Assembly: GCA_028622995.1 (NCBI GenBank)
Contig: JAJQJQ010000018.1
Location: forward strand, 2,666,001 to 2,730,000
Direction: 5' to 3'
DNA length: 64,000 nt
From: Panagrolaimus kolymaensis
Taxonomy: Eukaryota > Nematoda > Chromadorea > Rhabditida > Panagrolaimidae
Below the pieces are notes generated by a model. It ran no database searches and had not been told where the DNA came from. It saw only the letters and a list, made by a program, of their open reading frames with translations. Both the position numbers and the translations under genes were made by a program. Positions 9,738 to 22,309 of the stretch are shown here, in pieces. The stretch's first letter is position 1. Each line of letters starts with the position of its first letter.

Positions 9738-11790
9738 GCCTTAATTTATCAAGCGTAGTAATATTTTTATTTTTAAAACTTATTCATCAAAATTTTTGCA
9801 CTTTTAAACTTTGATTTCTCGGATCATTAAAGATTTTAATAAAAAGGAAAGGCTTAGAAATAAATTGGAATTAATAAGATTTTTTGACTATGATAGAATT
9901 TTTACTTAAATGTGATAATTTAAAAAAATTATACAGGTATAATTTTGCCGACGATTTTCTATGACCTTACGACTCTTTTCAAAAGCCCAATGAGGATGAT
10001 AGACCGACCCAAGGAGAATATTTGTTCTCCCATTATCAACAAAATGTTTACAATGCTGTTTTTTTAAGAAAAAAGAAAGCACCTGATTTTTGGCCCCAAA
10101 AATATCTAAAAAATATTGTTCATTCACGAAACACCTCATCGCTTACTGTGTATTTTTGTTTTCATTTTTTCTTCTAAATTTAAAACTTTCTATAAAAAAA
10201 TCAAAAACTTTTATAACTTTCTACGAAATTGCTTCTTCCGTATTTCTGTATAGTTTCATACAGACCAAACACAAAAAAGCGAGGAGGTTACAACCTAAAT
10301 TCCTACCTTTGTGCCTTTTAAATGGTCGGTCATTTATCTTTTTTGTGTTTGAATCAAGAGAGTTTTTTTACCTCACCGTCTACTTATTGCTGTCTTATCA
10401 ACAACTATTTTACTCTTTTAAAAGTAATAAAAAGGATTTTCTGTTGCGTTTCACCATATAATGTTTAGCATTTTTTATGGCTTTTAAAGAAGAACACGAC
10501 ACTGCCTTTTTTCTTATCATTTTTTCAAAGTGATGCTTTTCGGGAGCATCAATTTTTCGTCATTTTTTCACCAAATCTTGTTAACCCTATTTTCACTTTT
10601 TATTTTTCCAAGTCAAGTTTTGTATTTTTCTTTACGTTTTAAATTTACGGAAAAAAAAGCGAATTGTATCCATTTTTGTCACGCATCAACGCAAACTTGG
10701 ATTTTACTTTTTATTTTTATTTTTTATGTCTTTTCTAAAAACGCGAGAATGGAAAAATAGCATTAATGTGGATTGACTCAATTTTTTTAAATCTTTAATC
10801 TAATAACTTAATTTTAAAAGGTAAAATATTCAGAAAAAAGTCTCTTTTGAGTTTTGAGTTTGTCGAGAAAATTCATTAAAATCAACTATATAAATTCATT
10901 AACTTTCTTTGTTTTTCTTTCATTTTTCTCTGAATCGCAAAAAGTGTAAATTCATCAAAAAATTTTTTTTATAAATTCTGGCTTTTTTTATTTAGTTAAA
11001 AAACAGACTAAGTTTTTAGAAATCTATCTTTGAGGGCGAATAAAATTAACGCAGGTGATTATTGAATTTTATTTTTCGCGAATGTATTTTGCTACTACCT
11101 TTTACTTTTTCATGTGTTAAAAGCCAATGATTTAATTTACCTTTTATAGTCTAATTTTATTGTTTCTTTCATTCAAAATTATGCTTTGTTCTTTGATTAT
11201 TTTAGAATCAGTATTTCCTTAATTAATTTTTTTCTTTGCAAGTTTGTGCAAAATATAAACTTTATTCCCATCTAAAAATTTAGTTTATTTCCTCATTTTA
11301 TCAATATATATTTTGCTACGTTTTTTTTACATCCTTTTAAGAAGGTGCAAAGGTGCTTGCTGCACTGCATGCATTCCTCATTTTATTTTATTTTTTATTG
11401 TCCATGAGAAAACATCTGATTTTCATTTCTTTTTTTCTGATTAATTTTTCCTCTTTTTTGCTTGTTTTAACATAGGGCAATGTTGTTCTTCTTGTGACTG
11501 TTGTTGTTACAAAAGCGAATCATTTACATTTTTATTTTTGTCGGCAGCTTTTTTCACTTTTTTTTGCTTTTTTTTACAAAGTTTTGCTTTTTTCGTTTTA
11601 CCACCGGCTGTTTTTTAGCCCTTTTTAAAAACTTTCATATTTTATCGTTTACCAAATAAATGTTCAGCTGGTAAAAAAGCAAAAAGCAAAAAATATAATA
11701 ACTCTCCATTTTTTGACAACTTAATTTTTTTTCGCCATCTTGAGACAGAAAAAAAAGTTGTTTATTGTTACATTTTTTGAAATGCTGCTG
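9738..11790. other. T-rich 5' region of the wake homologue
   Basis: Two kilobases without a supported gene. From about 10,100 the plus strand is dense in T runs and poor in A runs, so many Phe-rich pseudo-frames appear (for example 10090-10461 and 10530-10760). It lies just upstream of a plus-strand gene, like the T-blocks described for nematode promoters. No RNA gene or repeat seen. Confidence 0.5.
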
Positions 11791-11798
11791 CTTTTTAG
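11791..11798 (+). promoter_or_regulatory. Possible trans-splice acceptor just before the wake start codon
   Basis: CTTTTTAG ends 14 bases before the ATG at 11813 and matches the local 3' splice-site form. With no obvious upstream exon it could accept a spliced leader or a non-coding first exon. It helps to choose this ATG as the start. Confidence 0.35.
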
Positions 11799-11812
11799 CC
11801 TCTTACATCAAT

Positions 11813-14800
11813 ATGGTTCAACCATATGCATTACGGTTGGAAAGAGCGGGAGCTAGTAGCAAACCACAACTTACAATTCATCCAACGATGGCTCATCATT
11901 TAGCTTCTAAAATTTTATTACATAAACAACCCAGTTTAGATGATCGACGAAGCACGTGAGTAATTTTACTTATTCAAACATTACTATTTTAACTAAAATA
12001 AATTTCTTGGAAATGGAAAGTTTCAGGCAAAGGCATTTCCAGGAAAGTGTTAATTAAAACGCGTGGTTTTTAAATTTCCGTTTTATTTTATACGCAATCG
12101 CCGCTTTAGGAGGTTCAGGAAGTCATACACCAAAACTTTGCTACCCAGAAAAAGTTCATTCATTTTTATGCCAAAAAAACTTAAAAAACCGCTTGACTCC
12201 ATTTTTTAAATGTCAAAAACTTGAAGATGAAAAAAATTTAACGGATATTTAAAAAGAATAAAACTGGCCGCTGTCCACTTTTAGAAAAAAATCATTCATT
12301 CATGAAAATGGACGGACGATCAATTTAGTGTGGTGACATCAAGGTTTTTTGCGCATTACGACGCTTCCAAGTAAAATAATTCTTCTTTATTGGCAGCAAC
12401 AACAGCGACGAGGGATGATGAATGTCGTCGATCGCGAAAACCGCCAAAAAAACATTTTTGCGCTCTGAGTGCCTGCGCCGATCGCAAAAAAAGAGAAAAA
12501 AAATGCCAATCGCTTTCAATCAATAATTATTAATTATTTGTTAGTTGTTTTTGTTAATCTTCTAATTATTTTATCTTATTTTAGTTTAGCCGAAACTTTT
12601 ACAAGTGGAAGTGTTAGTGACGGCGGCGGCAGTAAATTTGGTAAGTTTTGAACGTTAAAATTCTAAAAGTTTTTTCCCCAAAAATTCTATTGCATATTAG
12701 CTGAATTTTTTTATAACAAGTTTATGAAGAAGAAGAAAAAAAGACCAAATAATTGCGGAGGTTGCGTGATGCAGCATTTTGTTTTGCGTGACGTCGCCAA
12801 CAATAGATGTGATTAATTTGATTATAAACTAATAATAATAACGCTTTATTTTTTCCGTCAAAAAAATATTTAAAAGCCAAAATAAAAGTTTCATAACTTT
12901 AAAAAAATTAAATTTTAAAGTTTAAAATACTGAATCACGATAAAAAAATAATTTTAGTGCGCCGCCAAGGCAGTGTTGAAAGTGCCGAAAAAAGACGTCC
13001 ACCTTCATTAAATCCAGTGGAACAAAATCTTAAAAGAAAAGTTAAAAGCGCGATGATTAGTGTTTACGGTAAGCATTTTTTGTGTTATCTTTTTTGTGCT
13101 TTGATCCATCAATTTTTTAAAGGTCGAAGAATTCCTTTATAAATGTTGATGTTCGCTTACTACAAAAATTTCACATCTAATTTTTAGGTGCATTAACGGC
13201 TATCGAACAAGACGATTTGGATTCGTTACGCATGATTCTATCGAAAAATAGCGTTCCTATAAATGATTCATTAGTCGAAAATGCTTTTTACAGCCAATTC
13301 CCATGTAAAGTCACCCTCTTGGATGTTGCATTAATGCTCAACCGGTTAAATGCCGCTTCACTTTTGCTACAGCATGAAGCAATTGAAAACCTGCAACGTA
13401 AGTTTATTTTTCACGTTGCTAAATGGTATCAATCATTCCATGAAAAACCATAAAGGAATTCCTCTTTTTTTTGATTATTTATCAGTGAAATTTTTTTGTG
13501 TGTGTTGAATTTTTGACAGAGGAAAGAAAAAAATAATCATTTGAACTAACTAACTACTGAGTGAGTGATTGGTGCAGCAACGACGACGTAAATTTAATCT
13601 TTAAAATAAAAAAAATGAACTGTTTAAATAACATTTTAGTATTATTATTATTTTTTTCTTCCCCAAATATTTTTCTCCTTCTTATTTCAGAATTTTTTTT
13701 AGTTTCTGACATTAATAAAAGAAAACAAATTATCGATGAAGTGTTGAGGAATTATGAAATTCGATTTCGCCAATTAAAAGCTAGATCATTAATAATCAAG
13801 GTATGTTTTTTTGTTTTATATAAAAAAATGTTTATTACTAATAATGAGCTGGAAATGTCCATAAAAATTTTCGATTATAAAACATCACTAATTTATTTAG
13901 AATATTTTATTTTTGCCTTAAATTATTGCTTTTACTTTGATGATTATTGTTATTTTATTATTTATTTCTTTCTTTTTTTCAGGAAGAAGAAAAGAAAATT
14001 CGATCGATGGAGCATCATTTAAACACCCTCAAAAAAATGAAAAGCGTCTTAGATAGACCCGAATTTCCGACTCCTCCTATTGAGGTTAAAGCATATGTGG
14101 CGGCTTCATGTAGGGCGACAATTGAATTTAATGCACCTGGAACATCTAATAATTCTGTAATTACCAAATATAGAAGTATGTATTTTATAACCCATAAATA
14201 TTAAAAAAAATTAGCGTGGGTTATTTCTTTTTAGTTGAATGGAGTAAAACTTCCTCGTTTGATAGAATTGAAGGTTCTCAAATAGTTTATGACATGAGAG
14301 AAACTTCGATCACTATTAGTAATCTCGAACACGGTGAATGCTATACTTTTCGAATTTATGCTGGATCAATGTTTGGTTTTGGTGAACCTGTAATAGCTCT
14401 ACCAAAGAATTTAAGAATTTCAAGTAATTTATAAATTTTTCCCTTTCTTTCTTCATTCGTGCAATTTAGGTTGGGAAGATTGCGAAGGTGTCCATCCTGA
14501 ACGAGTAGTGTCAATGAGATCTATGGCAGAACTCCATGAAAAAGTAGAAAAATATCGGCAATCTGCTGTTTGGCAAGTTGTATTTCCAACCAATGGTGGC
14601 GAATCAGCTATAAAGAAAAAGAAAACGGGTCTTAGAAATTTATTTTCTGCTAGTTCAAAATTTATTAAAAATGTTGGACGGTAAATCATTCTTAATCGCA
14701 ATTTCCTTAATATAACTTATTCGTTGCAGAGGTGTTTACTTAGCAAGCGTAATTTACACTGAAGACAAAGTTTTATGCACGGTGGATGATTGTTTACCAG

Positions 14801-16919
14801 TTATACAAATTGATGATAGCATAATTAGTGTACCTACGGATGATATGGACTGGCTTATGAAACTTTCACTTTGTTGGGATCAAGTTAATTACTTACAAGT
14901 ATGAAATTTTCAAAAAACTTTTATACAACTAGACGCTTTAGGATTCAAGTGGAGGTAGTTGGTCAAGCAATTTACCATTTCGAGCAAAAATATTGGAAGC
15001 TGTTGCTGCAATGCATAATGCTTTGGGTGTTAAGGATATTGGTCGCGTTCATCATGTTCCATTATCATATTCCACTGCCACAACTTTTTTAGTTTCTGTT
15101 CATTTTGTAACCGAGAATCAAGCCATGCAATCACAAGGTTTAGCAATGAGATGGATGAAATTAAACAAATTAATGCGAAAAAAATCTACAAATTCACCAC
15201 TCGATTTTTTATGCAAAGAAATTGTAAATATTTTAAATTTTTTTGAATCAAGTCAAATTCCTCTTGATCGGGGGCTTTATTTGGGTTATTTAAAAATGCA
15301 ATCAAGTCTCAATACTATTCGAGTTACGGTACCTGATAATTTACCATCATCTTTGCCCTTTGTTACAATAAGATCCACTCCACATGTTTCCCAAGAAGAA
15401 TGGGAATGGATTCGATCGCTGGATTCAGATGATGATAATTTTCAAAGACCTACTGCCACTCAACATGCATTTCATCAACAAATTATTAGAGCGTCTGAAA
15501 CATTATTACGTGATCTGGATTTGGATTCGGATTTAATAAATAGTCATAGATTATTTAAATTTCAAGTTTTACAATTTCATCCAGATGTGTCTTTTATTTT
15601 GGTGAGAACGGTTTGCAAAATTTTTATATAAAAATATTTTCTTTTAGTTGTTCCCTCGAGCTGAAGATGTATGCCAGGTTCATGCTTCGTATAGTGCGAT
15701 CGATGAATATAATGATCGTTGCAAAGGCTGTGTATCAATTCCAATTCCAGTTTTTGAAATGAGTAAGTGCCTTATTTTGCTTTTTTAATGAAGGTATAAT
15801 ACCCATTATTATTTTTTATTTTTAGTTAGTTTTTCAACATACCAACCGGATTTTATTGCAACTTATTGTCGATTGAATATTTTTATTGAACATTTTATTA
15901 CGATTATTAAATATGAAAAGCGTCAATGTTTACATGAGCATGATGCTCGAGTTTATAATGAACAACTCGATAAATTAATGGAATTTCAACAACAACTTGA
16001 AGATGTTTGGCGTTCAGCGAGATGGATAAGCAATATTGCAACCATTGCTCGAGAAAGACAGACGAATTGTGGAATTCCATTGAGTTATGTTTTGAATCCA
16101 CCTCCTCCCGCTTTGCCTGGCGATGATGCCTCGGATGTTGGATACCATAGTGATCAAGGTGATTCCAATAAAACTACTGAAGAGCAACAGCCACTGACTT
16201 CATCAAGAAGACAAAGTGATGCTGTTATATCAGATACAACACCTCCAGCTTCAATTCGACGCGCTAATTTCCGAAATGGAAAAGTGGCGCCAAATGAAAC
16301 TACAACAAAAGAGCCATTAACAAGATCGAAAAGTGTGGTTGAAAGAGGAGAAATTCAGCTAGCTTCAATTGATAAAATGTTTCAAGAAGATAATCTTTAT
16401 ACATTGTCTGAATCTGCATCTCCAACTAATATAGCAAAGAAGCAACAACAATCAGATTCAACAACTCTTGATTTTCTTGCAAGAAAATTGCATCAAAATC
16501 CATCTCCCAGTCGCTTATCTGGTATTATTCGTGTATTTGCCGCTTATGAATGTGCATTACCCAAAAATACTGCAATTCGTTTAAGCATAAATCAATCAAC
16601 AACAGCTCGAGAAGTTGTGGCATTAGTGGTTGAACAAATTAATAAAGTAAATTTTAACTATTTTTTCTATTATTAAAAAGTAATTATTATTATATATTTT
16701 TAGTTAACTCTTTTATCTGAAAACAATGATGACAGAAAATCACCACCTCTTTTACAAGATTATTGTCTCGTATCTGTTATTGGTGCTCGAGAAAGACGTT
16801 TGAGAGATGAATTCCAGCCTATGAGGTTATTGCCTCCATGGACTCGTGGAAGGCTTTTTGTACGCCGATGTGATTCTGCAACGGCTGCTATTCGTTTTGG
16901 TAATGAAACGTTCGTATAG
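11813..16919 (+). CDS. wake: Wide awake / ANKFN1 / Nmf9 homologue (ankyrin, FN3 and Ras-association domains)
   Basis: Thirteen exons (11813-11955, 12585-12640, 12958-13068, 13188-13397, 13703-13800, 13983-14175, 14235-14423, 14470-14680, 14730-14898, 14942-15601, 15648-15762, 15826-16646, 16704-16919) join in phase to 1063 residues. After a Ser-rich start come ankyrin-like repeats (about 103-175, with TLLDVALMLNRLNAASLLLQ), a coiled linker, and an FN3 domain (about 230-335, with YRIEWSKTSSFDRIEG). A long conserved core includes WVHP-type elements and WMKLNKLMRKKSTNSPLDFL. The C-terminus holds a Ras-association-like fold (about 915-1040). In flies this protein, at the plasma membrane of clock neurons, links circadian timing to excitability; mouse Nmf9 mutants have neurological phenotypes. 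Exon 5 has the least certain acceptor. Confidence 0.88.
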
Positions 16920-18406
16920 TGTTTATTAACACAATTTGATTATGTATTTATTTTTTACGGGTTTTTAAAAATAATTGCTGACTTTAAAATGATTCCATTA
17001 TGGTGATTTTAAAATGTCTTTTGCGAGTTTGTAAATAATTTTTAAGTTGATACAAATTAAAAAGATATATCTCGCATGTTTTGTTTACGGGACTTTTTAA
17101 TTGTATTTGTTTGATTAATAATAAAAATGAGATTCCTAACGTGACAGTTACAGAACTTTTGAACCGCATAAACTTTATTTAAAGTATTAGCAAGTTTCTT
17201 ATTTGAAAAAATAAGGAAGTAATTTGAATAGATAATGATGACAACATATAAAAAAAAGAATTAGTCAGAAAGTAAAGTATATCCATCAATATGGGTAAAT
17301 TTAAGAAATCCCAAATTCTTTTTTATTGCTTTATTTATAAAATCTTATAAATAAAAAAATCATAAAACTATAAACATTTATGACGTTGTGAAGCCTCATA
17401 GTTTATGAGAATAGATTTTTTGTTACATTTTATTATAGCAGGATTTTATTCACTTCATGTATAAACATATTTTACTTTGCTGTTTTTTTAAAACAGATTT
17501 TTTATTTATTTTTTACTTTTTTAGTTTACTCTAGTTTTTTTAATATTTCATGCTATTAAACGTAATAATAGTTAATTTTTTACCTCATTAATTAACAATG
17601 ACTGTTCCGCGCACAATAAATAACCAAAATAAAAACGAGTTAGACGTGAAAGGGATTCAAAAATTGTCCCATAAAACTTTTTTTGAATACTCCATAGTTA
17701 CTCCTATAATCTTGTTTGAGGGCAATAGATTAAAAAAAAGATTTTATTATTTTCTCTATTTCCAAAATAGTTTATGAGGAAAAAAGGTTTTCAAAAATGC
17801 TGACGATGATGACCATGAAAAATATTTATAAAAATAATTTATTAAGCGTTCGCAAGTTAAATTATTCAGTTTCAAGAGTGTCGTCGTCGATAAACTCTTT
17901 AACGAAAAACATCTTTTTGTTATTAAATAATCCGATTGGGAATTCCCTCCTCCCTACTCATTATTTATTTTTATTTTACAGACAAAAATAGAAAAGGGAT
18001 AAACGTGCATTTTTTTATTGCCCCTTTACTTCTTTATTATACATACTAAACTCATTTGATGGTCAGTGGCAAAGTTGTCATGGATACATAGGCAGTTTCC
18101 TTCAAGAACCATCATCCAAGGACACGCTTTTTTACTGCCATAAGTGTTTTGCTGCCCAGCCACTACCGCCACTGGCCATTCGGGAGTTTCAAGAGGACAT
18201 TCACCAAAAAAAGGAGGTCACTATTTTGCTTAGATTCCATTGGCGAAACAGGTGGAAATATTTTTGTCCGCTCAAAAATATATCATTTCTTTGTTTTCGG
18301 TTTATAAAAATTAGTTTATTTTATAAATAAAATTATTTAGATGCTGTAAGCTGATATTTTATTTTTTGGAAACATTAACATCAAGAAATGTCACAAAGGC
18401 CATAAA
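16920..18406. other. Intergenic region
   Basis: This AT-rich region holds the 3' UTR of wake and the promoter of the next plus-strand gene. Apart from the richer island at 18060-18245, listed separately, I see only runs of A and T and a small palindrome near 17,398 (CTCATA-GTT-TATGAG). Confidence 0.45.
18060..18245. other. GC-richer island open in a frame on each strand, without an ATG
   Basis: About 185 bases are clearly richer in G+C than the flanks. On plus a frame runs from a TAG near 17990 through DGQWQSCHGYIGSFLQE and CHKCFAAQPLPPLA, but it lacks a start codon. On minus a frame of about 61 codons contains PEWPVAVVAGQQN and ends near 18040; it opens right after a stop and has no evident acceptor. 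Neither is convincing as an exon. It may be a conserved regulatory element, a gene remnant or a transferred fragment. Confidence 0.4.
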
Positions 18407-21134
18407 ATGAAACTACAAACATTTGAGCTTTGCATCACACTTGTGGTAATTTTGTATGCATTTATTGATGGCTATGTTGATAAAAGGCGAAGATGGAAAC
18501 GTCAAACTTTGCCATCGGATAATGTCCAAGTAAGTTTCTTATCATTTTTTTAACTTCCTTAAAAAAATCAAATTTTAAGGTCCATTCCTTCGATTCCAAT
18601 GTAACTATAGAAGACCAAGTTATTGTCACTTCTTCAAACTCCAGAATCGAACTTTTGGAATCAAATTTTGGTGCAACAATATGGTCCAATTCCTCTTTAT
18701 TACGCTTTAATCCTAATGACGAGTATGTCAATCTCACTGCCCAAAGAGCCATATCCAAATTTAATCTCAATACTGCTGAATTTATTACTTTTGGTCAAAT
18801 TTATTCGGTATTTTTTTGTCCATTTTTTTTAAATTTTTTAAGAATCTTAATTTTTTTAGTTAAATGAAACAACTAATAGACAAACAGATTCAGAAAGTCA
18901 ATTATTTCTTTCCCTTCAAAATGCCGTAAATTTAAGCCTTACTGATGCGTCAACCCAAACGCAAGTGGAAGCCATAAATGGAAGGCGAGCACAAATAAAT
19001 GCAAATACTTGGGATGTTCAAATTGAGAGAAAATTGACTCTTTCATCAAATGTTTTTCAAAATTTTGCCAGAGAATTAACTATTACCTCAGTATCAAATA
19101 AATATAATGTTGCAATAATATTGGATGGTGCTCAAATAGGATTATTATATGGCAAAGTAAGATTAGATATTCAACCAGATTATCGAAAACTGGTTCTTAC
19201 AACCGAAACTCATAAAGTTGAATTACAAACTTATCAATCGCCATTTGATTTATCCATAACTGATGAGGAGTTGCTGATAAGAGCTCCAGATGAAAATACT
19301 GCTGTTCAAATACAGCCAAACTCGTCTGATATTTCCATTAATGTTCATCAACTCTCTCAAATGGCTGTAGATAGATTTGGTGGAGGAAGGTTTACCCTTC
19401 AAGGAGCTCCTCAAGGTACCACAGCCGAAGCTTTACAGCTTGATTCACAAGAGCTTTCACTTCATTTATTTGCGGGTAATGACTCCTCGGATGAAGCCAT
19501 AATTCAATCAAGTTCAAATCATTCTCGACTTTCATTGCAAACAAATTTAACAAAGGTTAGTGCCGCAATAAAAGAGATTTTTTAGCTAATTAAGAAAATA
19601 TTTTAGGCAAGTTTAACCGCTGGTCATCATTACATTCAAATTATGGGTGGAGCTCCTCATTTACTTTTATTTACGGGAAATGTCTCACTTGATGTTTCAA
19701 GCAATTCTCAAGGGCTTTCGGCTGTAAGATTAATGCCAGAATTCGTGCCACCTGAAGACCAATTTCAAAATATGGGTTTGTACAAATTATAAAGTTTCGC
19801 AACAGAATTGAAAAGCTTTTATTTCAGGACCTTATGGTAACGATAGCGACTCAAATAGCAACATGTTTAATGGCACTAGTGGAGCAATTAACGGTGGCAG
19901 TAATAATAGCGGAAATAATGGAAATAGACCCACTAATGGCGGCGGTGGTCAAACTAACATCAATAGTACAGAAGCAACGGTCACCTCAGTAACAATAAGA
20001 GGAAACCAGCAGCGGCCTCCTCAAAATGGGCGCTCAACTCCTCCACCATCTTCAAATCAAGAATCTGGAAATACAGAAGTAGTTGAAAATACTGTTACAA
20101 ATCCAGGATTTGTATTAATTACACCCAATCCAAATGCCAGTGAAAACTTACCATCTGCAAACCAAACAAACGGTGGTGTCACGTTTAATAATTCCATAGA
20201 CAATCCTGAAACCATTGCAACGGATTTCCCACGTCCAGCGACTCCCTTCCCATCCAGAAATACATCAGACAATTTTATCATTGGCCAATTTGGAACAGAA
20301 GGTGCACCAACACCACCAACAATAGAGGGTTTTCCAATTTTTGCTACTATAACTAATATTGCTTTACCAGAGAATTCAACCGCAAATTATTTTACAGATG
20401 ACTTTCCTATACCACCGAGTACAATAACAACGGCAAATACAACAGCGATATTTTTAATTTCCACTTCAACCCCACTTAGAATGCTTCGAGATGATTCAAA
20501 TGCAGCATCCAAAAATTTAATGGAAGTTAATTTACGTGTTGCAAGAAGCGCTGAAAGTGATGGCGAAGATGCAATGGTCTCAGATTTGGAGAAAAGTTTA
20601 TCAGAGTTAGTTGAAACAGCTTTGGTAAATTTGACTGATGAAAATGATGGGAAAACAAGAAAAAAGCGAATGTCGAATGAAGTCGACGTGAAAGTTTACG
20701 ATTTGATAAGAAATCAAGCAGATCCCGAATCGATTGTTGTGAAATTTTATGTTGACAAACCTGATTATTTTCAAGATTTGCCATTCCTTACAACAAAATT
20801 GAATGCGTTTGGACATCAAATGTTGAGTGAAAAATTGAAATACAAGGTGAGTTTCATAAAATTCTGTTTGTGTATTTATTAATCTTTTTTAAGGTAATTT
20901 CGCCTGTTAAAATTCAGCAAAATCTTAGCTTTGGCATTACTCTTTTTGCTATCACTTGTGCTTTCATTGTTATGATTATTCTTATTTTTATTACTGTTCA
21001 ATGCACATCAGACAAAAAAGTAAGCCAATAAAATCTAAATTTATTAACTTTTTATTATAATTATTTTTTAGACATGGTTAAAATATTTGAGGAAACGGAA
21101 AGTGGAAGATATACCACAAATGGTTAAAATTTAG
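18407..21134 (+). CDS. Unrecognised single-pass (type I) membrane protein with mucin-like stalk and furin-type site
   Basis: Seven exons (18407-18529, 18580-18807, 18860-19555, 19607-19775, 19828-20846, 20894-21019, 21072-21134) give 807 residues. The N-terminus is a signal sequence (LCITLVVILYAFIDG) followed by a basic RRRWKR site. Residues about 42-430 form a beta-rich region with repeated short strands and several N-glycosylation sequons (NVTI, NSSL, NLTA, NETT). Residues about 430-640 are Asn/Gly then Thr/Pro/Ser-rich, like a mucin stalk. A TRKKRMS site near residue 680 would suit furin. A compact juxtamembrane module leads into one TM (about 752-776) and a 27-residue basic tail. No family recognised; a cleaved cell-surface or adhesion protein is plausible. 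Confidence 0.8.
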
Positions 21135-21354
21135 TATATCATTTTTTTAAATATTAAAAAATAGTTATATGTGTTGAAAATTTAAAAAAGATAAATTATT
21201 TTTATTATTTATTAAAAGTTTGTAAGCAATTATAATTTTTGCTAAAGAAAATACTTAAAAAACAAAGGAAAGTAAAGTTGGGTACTCGTGAGATGATAAT
21301 CATTTATGAATTTAAAAAGTTGCGTAAAGGGCAAATGAGGCGAATGAAAAGTGA

Positions 21355-22134
21355 TTAATGAAAGTATCTGAAAATCAAGGCAGCTAACAATAGTGGCCAT
21401 TTGTAATTTGCTAAATTTGTCGAATTGCATAAATTTCCATCACAAGTACAAACTTCCATATCACCTAAAAATAACTATTTTAAATTCAAAAAAATGTGAC
21501 CTCTTCAAAAATAAATTCATTTTAGCGACAACTTTTTGGCGCATTCCCAATAAAAAAAATCTCGTTCATAATTAGGAACAATTTTTGAATCAAGGTTGGC
21601 GCCACTCATTCTAAATTAGGTCCATTTTTCAGCAATAGTTTTTTTTTAAACCATTTTTTGTCAAAATTTTTGTTTTTGAGTTTTTTTTAAAGTACTGACA
21701 AAATAAAATTTTTTCTTTACCTTGGCTGCTTGTAATTCTTGTGCAATCCGAACGAATTTGTTCCTGGGCGTTTGGGATGCAACTTCTCCAAACTTGGGAA
21801 TTTCCTAAAAAAAATAATAACAAAAATAATTAGAGGCTTCTCTTAATCAAACAAACCATTTTTCTCTTTAAACCACATTTTCATGCAAACACCATTTTCA
21901 CATTCTTGACTTCTCACACCAGAACGAAGAGCTACTTCAGGCTGAAAAAAAAACTCGCAAAATAAACTTTGGATTTTGCAAAGGTTAATTTACCGCAAAA
22001 TTGTCATTGCATTCATCCGTGTTTGGAACAAAGCGAACATTTTCGAGCCATCTTCGCCAATTTTGATCTTGAACATCGCTGAGAAGTCGATCGGCATCCA
22101 TTGTTGTGCATGAATAACATCGAATGGTTCGCAT
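21355..22134 (-). CDS. Ly6/uPAR-like (three-finger) GPI-type protein; 5' end unresolved
   Basis: Minus-strand exons 22134-21994 (at least), 21941-21857, 21804-21721 and 21464-21355 join in phase to 139 residues from the first in-frame ATG. Visible are IRCYSCTTMDADRLL, ECENGVCMKMWF, WRSCIP and CTCDGNLCNST. The paired CxxC start and the final C-N are Ly6-type. A hydrophobic tail (WPLLLAALIF) could serve as a GPI signal. The frame stays open upstream of the ATG, and a signal peptide is missing, so at least one 5' exon or a non-ATG start is not resolved. A hydrophobic run just upstream (about 22245-22300, minus) has no ATG. It lies 175 bases downstream of its sister gene on the same strand, compatible with an operon or tandem duplicate. 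Confidence 0.7.
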
Positions 22135-22309
22135 TTGACCTTTGACTTAAAAAATTAAATATTTTCTTTTTGCTTTGTTTTTATAAAAGTTATTATTTTT
22201 TAAGGTTGAAGTTTTTATAAGAAAAGAAAATATACCAACAATGCAACAAACAAAAAAAGAGAGACAAAATAAAAACGATAATCAAACAAAAACTCAATGA
22301 AACAAAATA

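Noticed and set aside
10090..10760. Phe-rich plus-strand frames upstream of wake
   Set aside because: Translation of T-runs; no codon bias like the neighbouring genes and no conserved motif.
12050..12251. Open frame in the first wake intron (GGSGSHTPKLCYPEKVH)
   Set aside because: Attractive codons, but it has no ATG, no donor at its end and does not join the wake frame from the only good acceptor.
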